Positions 56,795-64,000 of a DNA stretch of 64,000 nt are shown here, in pieces. The DNA lies in contig NC_060896.1 in assembly GCF_014805685.1 (NCBI RefSeq), positions 4,094,889 to 4,158,888 on the forward strand, written 5' to 3'. The position numbers and the translations under genes are program-made. Below the pieces are notes generated by a model. That model did no database searches and was not told the DNA's origin. It worked only from the letters and a program-made list of their open reading frames with translations. Numbering within the stretch: the stretch's first letter is position 1; the number at the start of each line of letters is the position of its first letter. Source of the DNA: Silurus meridionalis. Lineage: Eukaryota; Chordata; Actinopteri; Siluriformes; Siluridae.

Positions 56795-59265
56795 TACAGC
56801 ATATATATTATATAGTATACGGTATATGGTAATGAGTATAGAGTATATTGTATAACATAGTATATATTATATATTATATAGTATATATATATTATATAGT
56901 ATATGGTAATGAGTAAAGAGTATACAGTATAGTATATAGTATATATTATACAGTATATATATTATATAATATACGGTATATGGTAATGAGTATAGAGTAT
57001 ACAGTATACAGTATATTATATAGATTATAGTATATATTATATAGTATATGGTATATGGTAATGAGTAAAGAGTAAAGAGTATACAGTATATTATATAGAT
57101 TATAGTATATATTATATAGTATATGGTATATATGGTAATGAGTAAAGAGTAAAGAGTATACAGTATATTATATAGATTATAGTATATATATATATTATAT
57201 AGTATAAGGTATATGGTAATGAGTAAGAGTATACAGTATATTATATAGATTATAGTATATATTATATAGTATACTGTATATGGTAATGAGTATAGAGTAT
57301 ACAGTATATTATATATATTATAGTATATATTATATAGTATATGGTATATGGTAATGAGTAGAGTATACAGTATATTATATAGATTATAGTATATATATAG
57401 TATATATATATGGTAATGAGTATAGAGTATACAGTATATTATATAGATTATAGTATATCATATATATTATATAGTATGTATATGGTAATGAGTAAAGAGT
57501 ATACAGTATATTATATAGATTATAGTATATATTATATAGTATACCATATAAGGTAATGAGTATAGAGTATACAGTATATTATATAGATTATAGTATATAT
57601 ATATATTATATAGTATATGATATATGGTAATGAGTAAAGAGTATACAGTATATTATATAGATTATAGTATATATTATATATATTATACAGTATATGGTAA
57701 TGAGTATAGAGTATACAGTATATTATATAGATTATAGTATATATTATATAGTATATGGTATATGGTAATGAGTATAGAGTATACAGTATATTATATAGAT
57801 TATAGTATATATTATATAGTATATGGTATATGGTAATGAGTAAAGTATACAGTATATTATATAGATTATAGTATATATTATATAGTATAAGGTATATGGT
57901 AATGAGTATACAGTATATTATATAGTATATATATAGATTATAGTATATATTATATAGTATATGGTATATATGGTAATGAGTAAAGAGTAAAGAGTATACA
58001 GTATATTATATAGATTATAGTATATATTATATAGTATACGGTATATGGTAATGAGTAAAGAGTATACAGTATATTATATAGATTATAGTATATATTATAT
58101 AGTATACGGTATATGGTAATGAGTAAAGAGTATACAGTATATTATATAGATTATAGTATATATTATATAGTATATGGTATAAGGTAATGAGTAAAGAGTA
58201 TACAGTATATTATATAGATTATAGTATATATATATAGTATACGGTATATGGTAATGAGTAAAGAGTATACAGTATATTATATAGATTATAGTATATATTA
58301 TATAGTATATGGTATAAGGTAATGAGTATAGAGTATACAGTATATTATATAGATTATAGTATATATTATATAGTATATGGTATAAGGTAATGAGTAAAGA
58401 GCATACAGTATATTATATAGATTATAGTATATATATATAGTATACGGTATATGGTAATAAGTAAAGAGTATACAGTATATTATATAGATTATAGTATATA
58501 TTATATAGTATATGGTATATGGTAATGAGTATAGAGTATACAGTATATTATATAGATTATAGTATATATTATATAGTATATGGTATAAGGTAATGAGTAA
58601 AGAGCATACAGTATATTATATAGATTATAGTATATATTATATAGTATATGGTATATGGTAATGAGTATTAAGTATACAGTATATTATATAGATTATAGTA
58701 TATATTATATAGTATACGGTATATGGTAATGAGTATAGAGTATACAGTATATTATATAGATTATAGTATATCATATATATATATATGGTATATGGTAATG
58801 AGTATAGAGTATACAGTATATTATATAGATTATAGTATATCATATATATTATATAGTATACGGTATATGGTAATGAGTGTAGAGTATACAGTATATTATA
58901 TAGATTAAAGTATATGTTATATAGTATACGGTATATGGTAATGAGTATAGAGTATACAGTATATTATATAGATTATAGTATTTATTATAGTATAGATTAT
59001 AGTATATGGTAATGCATATAGAGTATACAGTATATTATATAGATTATAGTATATATTATATTGTATAAGGTATATGGTAATGAGCATAGAGTATACAGTA
59101 TATTATATAGATTATAGTTTATAGTATATAGTATATGGTATACGGTAATGAGTATACAGTATATTATATAGATTAAAGTATATGTTATATAGTATACGGT
59201 ATATGGTAATGAGTATAGAGTATACAGTATATTGTATATAACATAGTATATGGTATATAGTATAT
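56791..59265. repeat. AT-rich tandem array, unit near 68 bp, about 36 units
   Basis: Each unit contains GGTAATGAGTAAAGAGTATAC, then AGTATATTATATAGATTATAG, a TATATATTATATAG block and a TATACGGTATAT or TATATGGTATAT end. Lengths vary from about 55 to 75 bp, mostly by gain or loss of TA and AAAGAGT. G+C is very low. Tyr/Ile/Leu frames through it are artefacts. The array ends about 430 bp before the arid3 start codon. Confidence 0.93.
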
Positions 59266-59695
59266 AGAATGTGGGCGGTGCTTTGGTTGAAAGGGCGTGG
59301 TTTGGGTGAGTAAGGGGGGCGGGGGCGGGCCTGGGTGTTTCTGCGAGCGCGAGACACACAGCCGGAGCGCTCCAGGCGTGAGGACGTTATGTGATCGGGG
59401 TCTCCACGTTTCCGTGCTCTTGCGTCGCGTGAATCTTCTTTTTATTTTAATTATTTTTATTTATTTATTTCAGGCGCCCGGTTGGACTCCGTCAACTGTT
59501 TTTACCCCGTAGTTATTGTTGACGCCTCGAGCAATTAAACAAACAAACAAAAATAAATAAAATAAAATAAAAAATTGAGCCAGGGTCAGTTGAGAAGTTG
59601 CGTGCGCGTGCGCGTGCTCGCTCGCTCGCGTGCGGACGGTCGGAGCGGTCGCGGAACGGTGAAGCGCGCGAGGAACAGGGCGAGGAGCCGAAGGG
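59266..59695 (+). promoter_or_regulatory. CpG-rich promoter region of the ARID3 gene
   Basis: An abrupt shift from AT-only array to G+C-rich, CpG-containing DNA. GGGGGGCGGGGGCGGG at 59315-59330 makes overlapping GC boxes (Sp1-type). No TATA box near a likely start. Probably a CpG-island promoter and 5' UTR. Confidence 0.55.
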
Positions 59696-59731
59696 ATGGT
59701 GGACAACTCCAACAGCGGCAAGACCCAGATG
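59696..59731 (+). CDS. arid3b: ARID3 coding exon 1
   Basis: MVDNSNSGKTQM, donor GTGAGT. Short, and inferred from phase and context. Confidence 0.6.
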
Positions 59732-61595
59732 GTGAGTAGGACCGAGCTGAAAGTCCTCCAAACGTGGTCGCGAGCTGTTGTGTTCTTATAATATCCATTT
59801 AATAAACGCATGCCATTTTATTTATACATTTTTATTTATTATTCATTTGTTCATCTATAAAAATATAAAGTTCATCTCTCTTCAAAACCCATTTCATTTC
59901 AAAAATCAAAAAGTAATTTGATTAATATTTCCCATTGAACTCCGACCTTTCCTACTATCACTGAACGTACTAAATAGTACGCAAGTAAACATAGTAGGCT
60001 ACGTAAGCAGCGGTCGCGTGCTCGCCCGTCGCCATGACTACGCTCCATACTGCGTTCTAGCGTACTAAAAAGTGTGCATCGCCTGCACAGTGTTTTCATA
60101 GTATAGTACTGTAGTACACATGTGCTCTGGAGCTTGTGTTTAGGGTTTCCTTCGCAATTCATCTGACCACAAATGACGTATAACGTGATCTATGATTATA
60201 CATCACTGTGTGGACTTATTTATAGCTACATCACTATGATTAAATGTGTATATTGATTAAAAATAAACCAGCACATGGGAATGATTATATACATTTATAT
60301 ATACTTTTGGATTTTTCTTCCTCCCAGGATGTGTAAATCTGTCAGCAAACTAAAGCAACCAAACCTATTAACATCCTTCTTCCTACATTCTGTAAGACTG
60401 CTATTGATCATATATCAGTTGAGTTGAAGTTTTCTATAGTGGCCTCTCTTTTTCAGTAAACGTGATCAGTCGATCACTCGTCAAATAACAAAAACGCCTA
60501 GAAATGTTGTTTTACCGCTAATCTTTGCATCCAGCTCATGATAATTGGAGATCAAAGGCGGACGTATAATTTATGCCCCCCCCTTTTGGCTGTCTGTCGA
60601 AATCCTGACACGCAATTACACCTGGAAAGCCTTGTGCTGGCTCATGCATTATTTCAGAGAGAATAGCTCCAGGCTGAGATATTGATCTCGGGCACTCAGC
60701 AATGCATTATAGATTGGAGACGGAGAAATATTCATCTGCTTTGATTTGCGTTGGGAAGCAAACGATAAATTGATGGGTGACCGCGCGCCGTATCAAGAAA
60801 CGTGAGATGTTTCTGTTGTCAGATTGCTGCTGTCATTTTGACAATCGGATTGAGATGATTTGGTTTCACGGGGATCTTCAGAGCAGCTAAGATGTAATTA
60901 GAGTTGCATGTTTATGGCAGGTCATTGACGACTATGCGACTTCCTCCCTTCCAAACCCCGCCCTTCCTTCGTTCTCTCAGGAGAGCAGTTTAGGAGGCAG
61001 TGTTTTCCCTCAGGGAGGTCCAGCGGGGGTGAAGCTCGAAGCAGTGATGGAGCATTTGCAGCGGCAGCAGCAGGCGCGCTTGGAGATGGAGCGCAAGGAG
61101 CGGCGTCTGAGGGACGCTCGTCTGATGTACGCTCAACAAGTGGCCGCTCAGCACGCCATCCTGGCGGCGGCTCGGGCCTCGGCTCTGGGCAACAGCGGAA
61201 AGGCCCAGGTTCACGGGGTCGCCCTGGAGAGACCGGATGACATCGCGCGGGGCAGGGACTCAGGTGATGACGACGAAGACGTCGATGCCGATAACGACGA
61301 CGAAGAGGAACCGATGGCTGACGAGGGCAGCGAGGAGGACGAGGTGGACGACGGCCCAGTGAGCGGGCTGGAGTTTTTGCGCAAGCAGACACTGGCGCTG
61401 CAGCAGAGCGCCATGGCCAGGCAGTTTACAGGCTACGCTGCAGCATCAGCGCCGGCAGCCAGGATTCAGAGGGACGACGTGTCTCCCATCAGGGTCAAAC
61501 AAGAGCCGGAGGGTGACCTTTCACCTGCTGGTCCGCAGACAGCTGCGTCTCCAAACGAACAGGCTGACTGGGGCTATGACGAACACTTCAAGCAG
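59696..61595 (+). CDS. arid3b: ARID3-family DNA-binding protein, first two coding exons (partial)
   Basis: Exons 59696-59731 (12 codons from ATG, G at -3 and +4) and 60981-61595 join in phase 0 to 217 residues and continue beyond the window. ARID3 proteins are nuclear AT-rich-DNA binders that regulate transcription. Visible: a Gln/Arg-rich helix with VKLEAVMEHLQRQQQARLEM at residues 29-48 and RDARLMYAQQ after it; an acidic run at 105-136; FLRKQTLALQQ; a sumoylation-type VKQEP at 184-188; and WGYDEHFKQ at 209-217, which in the family leads directly into the ARID domain (the LYELD... exon, not present here). Assignment to ARID3B rests on the neighbour fam219b; ARID3A is possible, since the MKLxAVME-type N-terminus also occurs there. 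Confidence 0.75.
59732..60980 (+). other. ARID3 intron 1
   Basis: 1.25 kb with no recognised repeat or gene. Small frames at 59899-60162 on the minus strand are unsupported. Confidence 0.5.
60981..61595 (+). CDS. arid3b: ARID3 coding exon 2
   Basis: Acceptor GTTCTCTCAG, donor GTAGGA after ...HFKQ. 205 codons, the whole N-terminal region before the ARID domain. A valine (GTG) codon at 61029 is not a start. Confidence 0.88.
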
Positions 61596-62229
61596 GTAGG
61601 AATGAGAGTCCACTTTTATCATCCTTTATCAGCGGAAAGAATCATGCAAACGAATGTTATTTAACCACAGTGCTTCCTGAATTGCTGTTTCGGTTATTAT
61701 TGAAATGAATGGTGCTGTTACACAGATTAGACAATCTTATCTTTATTACATTGGACACAATTTGTACATAGTTGTGTGATCCAAAGAACATTGCTTTAAC
61801 ACAGTGTATACTTAAAATACTTGTTCTGACACTTAAAGAAACTGCTTTATTCATCGGTCCGAATTACGGTTCTTGGCACACGTACAGACGTGCTTTCAAG
61901 TCGCAATGAAATAAATACTCATCGAAAACCTGTTTTAGTCACAATAGCTTTAAGCCCTTTAAGACAAAAAAAAACCAACGTACGTTCTGCGGGTGAGTAG
62001 ATTCCAGGTTTTATTTCTCATTGTAATTGAGTTTCACTTGCGAGCAAAACCGAGACCTGGTCTCTCGGGTGCTCGCTGGTTTCAGTCCACACCCGGGTGC
62101 GATGGCTGTGTTCGCACCTGCACAAACACCCACACTGTGACCGAAAAGACGCCAGGGATCGAATCAGACATTACACACGTGAGAAAAAACTCATCCCTGG
62201 TGGCAATGATTCATTGTGAGACTTCTGTT

Positions 62230-62840
62230 AGCTATATTGAGAACTAAATGAGAAAATGTTGGACTGGAATATTTCCTGTAAATTTCAAAACTTCATCTGG
62301 TGAATTTATGGAATTTATGAGAATTTAGGGGAATAAATTTGAAATTTTGGGGAATTTATATATCAACTATACACATATAAACAATTTGATTTAAAAAATG
62401 ACATTTTTGTGATTTAATTAAGTATAATTTTGTCACAATGAAGTTTTAAACCTATTTGTATGTAATATTCATTTAATCTACGTTAACACTGGATGGAAGA
62501 TGGACATTTTTGGCATAATTTTGTGTGCAGGATTTAAGAAATGGTGTGTGTTATGGATGAATGCACAGTGTATGTAGGGGGCGTGGCCTCAGTGGTCCTG
62601 CAGTAAGTCTGCTGTGTGCACGTGATTGATGAATTTCCAGGTGAAGTTGAATTTAGTCTGGTTGTTTTAACCAAAATTATCCTGCAAGATGTTTTTTTTC
62701 CCAACTACGTTTAAGTTCCCTTTTATAGGCTCACCTGCAATTTTGTAAATTCCCAGTTTATTCGCATTAATTTCCACATTTCCAGTTTTTAAAAAAATCC
62801 TGAAATTTTGTGACCCAATTCCACGTGTCCTGGAGTTTGT
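62230..62840 (-). mobile_element. DNA-transposon-like repeat in ARID3 intron 2
   Basis: 62660-62840 is the reverse complement of the family at 27562-27730 (CCCAACTACGTTTAAGTTCCC, GGCTCACCTGCAATTTTGTA, TTCCACATTTCCAG). 62230-62345 looks like its other end (GAATTTATGGAATTTATGAG). 62575-62600 carries GGGGGCGTGGCCTCAGTGG. Boundaries approximate. Confidence 0.5.
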
Positions 62841-63195
62841 CTTTTTGTAAAACACACTTTCCCTAACAAGATTTGCGCGGTGTAATACGAGTGCACGCTG
62901 CTGACAGCTCGACTTTGAGAGCTGGAGTCGGGCCAAGTGGTGTGCCTAGTAATCCCACAGAGCCTGCGGAGGCCTTAGTCAGGTCGAGCCGCTCCCGCTG
63001 TCAGCTGTGCAGAGGAAAAACCCTGAAGTGTGTGCTGGCATCAAGCCATCGCTCATACGTCATGCTTTCACTTTGCATTTGCTCTCTGAGTGTGTGTGTG
63101 TGTGAGTGTGTTTTTTCCCATGCTCCTGGCTGAATCTCTGCAGTACTTGGCCAGACTCCAGAGTCTGTAGAGAAAAGTTTTGACAAAGTTCCCAG

Positions 63196-63198
<3 letters not shown>

Positions 63199-63247
<49 letters not shown>
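63199..63247. repeat. (GT)n microsatellite
   Basis: About 24 GT units. Confidence 0.95.
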
Positions 63248-63248
<1 letters not shown>

Positions 63249-63317
63249 GGAGTGAAGTTGGAACACCATGAAGAATTCCATGCCACAGAGTGTAACATTC
63301 GTTCTCAGACAGAAAGT

Positions 63318-63320
<3 letters not shown>

Positions 63321-63372
<52 letters not shown>
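63321..63372. repeat. (GT)n microsatellite
   Basis: About 26 GT units, 74 bp from the previous run. Confidence 0.95.
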
Positions 63373-63375
<3 letters not shown>

Positions 63376-64000
63376 ACATAACTCTTGTGCTAGTTGTGTG
63401 CCAGCACACACACACTCCTGCTAAGGCCTCATTTCCTCCGAACGTGCCATCATCACGCCGCCAGCTGAATGGAGGCGAAAGAGGAAGTGAAAGAAGACGT
63501 GCGGTTAAAACATCACGAAGGTGTCGCGTGAAGTCCGGTTGCTCTCAAGGCACGATCTCAGAATTAACCGTATAGACCCCACAGCAGCGATTACACACAC
63601 ATTATTTGAATGCGTGTACGTGTATTTTCGAGCTCGTAAGTGGACGGACGTGATCACGCGAACTCCTGGGGGAAACAGACGCCTCGGCGGGGTTTGAAGC
63701 TGTAATGAGTGTGAAGCGGGGAATGTAGCGCTGACACTGGAGACTCCTTCCAAACCTGAGAGAAAAGTTCAAAAATGCGATGATTTAATGGGGGTGATAG
63801 ATTTATTAATATTATATAAATATATATAAAAAAAAATATTTAATAAAACGGAATATAACAATTTAATAAATTAATTGAAAGAATAAAATATGAAGAAATA
63901 TTTCAAAGCATATAGCAATTAATTTTTTCAGTTATTTAATTGTTAATTTGATATATTATATTTTTATAAATAGTGATGCTGATTTGAAAAGGCGCGATAA

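Larger units (their letters stand above)
61596..64000 (+). other. ARID3 intron 2 (runs off the window)
   Basis: No further ARID3 exon was found to 64000. It holds the repeat at 62230-62840 and two (GT)n runs. Remaining sequence shows nothing recognisable. Confidence 0.5.

Noticed and set aside
56791..59265. CRISPR-like array
   Set aside because: Units are tandem without distinct spacers, and the host is a vertebrate.

Overview
The window is vertebrate nuclear DNA from a teleost fish. The evidence is spliced genes with GT-AG introns, a P2Y1 receptor gene, a FAM219B gene and the start of an ARID3-family gene, all set in repeats typical of fish: Tc1/mariner relics, hAT elements, tRNA-derived SINEs, RTE and L2-like LINEs, and a Ty3-type LTR retrotransposon. 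The repeat mix suggests an otophysan, perhaps a catfish, but that is inference only.

Layout. 1-6.3 kb: intergenic DNA with microsatellites, a hAT-type repeat and a Tc1-like relic. 6.3-7.4 kb: p2ry1 on the minus strand, a single coding exon, with a CpG-rich upstream region to about 8.2 kb. 8.3-9.4 kb: a 41-bp minisatellite. 9.4-17.1 kb: intergenic DNA with LINE, SINE and Tc1 fragments. 17.1-25.6 kb: one complete Ty3/Gypsy-type element on the minus strand with 1.1-kb LTRs, 4-bp target duplication, tRNA-Pro primer site, polypurine tract, PNMA-like gag, and protease-RT-RNase H-integrase. Its coding region is broken many times. 25.6-47.4 kb: a dense graveyard of transposon fragments, an unclassified repeat present in inverted copies, a 24-bp minisatellite and long simple repeats. 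47.6-52.7 kb: fam219b on the plus strand in six coding exons, reconstructed from splice sites. 52.7-59.3 kb: its 3' region, Tc1-like relics and a 2.5-kb AT-rich array with a unit near 68 bp. 59.7-61.6 kb: the first two coding exons of an ARID3-family gene (probably arid3b), whose ARID domain lies beyond the window.

The three host genes do not form a pathway. p2ry1 encodes an ADP receptor, fam219b a small conserved protein of unknown function, and arid3 a DNA-binding regulator. The fam219b-arid3 neighbourhood recalls human 15q24, where FAM219B and ARID3B both lie. I found no bacterial-type system, CRISPR array or operon. The most notable items are the near-identical LTRs around a heavily frameshifted element, the upstream ORF that overlaps the fam219b start codon, the loss of the PDZ-type tail on p2ry1, and the AT-rich array next to the arid3 promoter.
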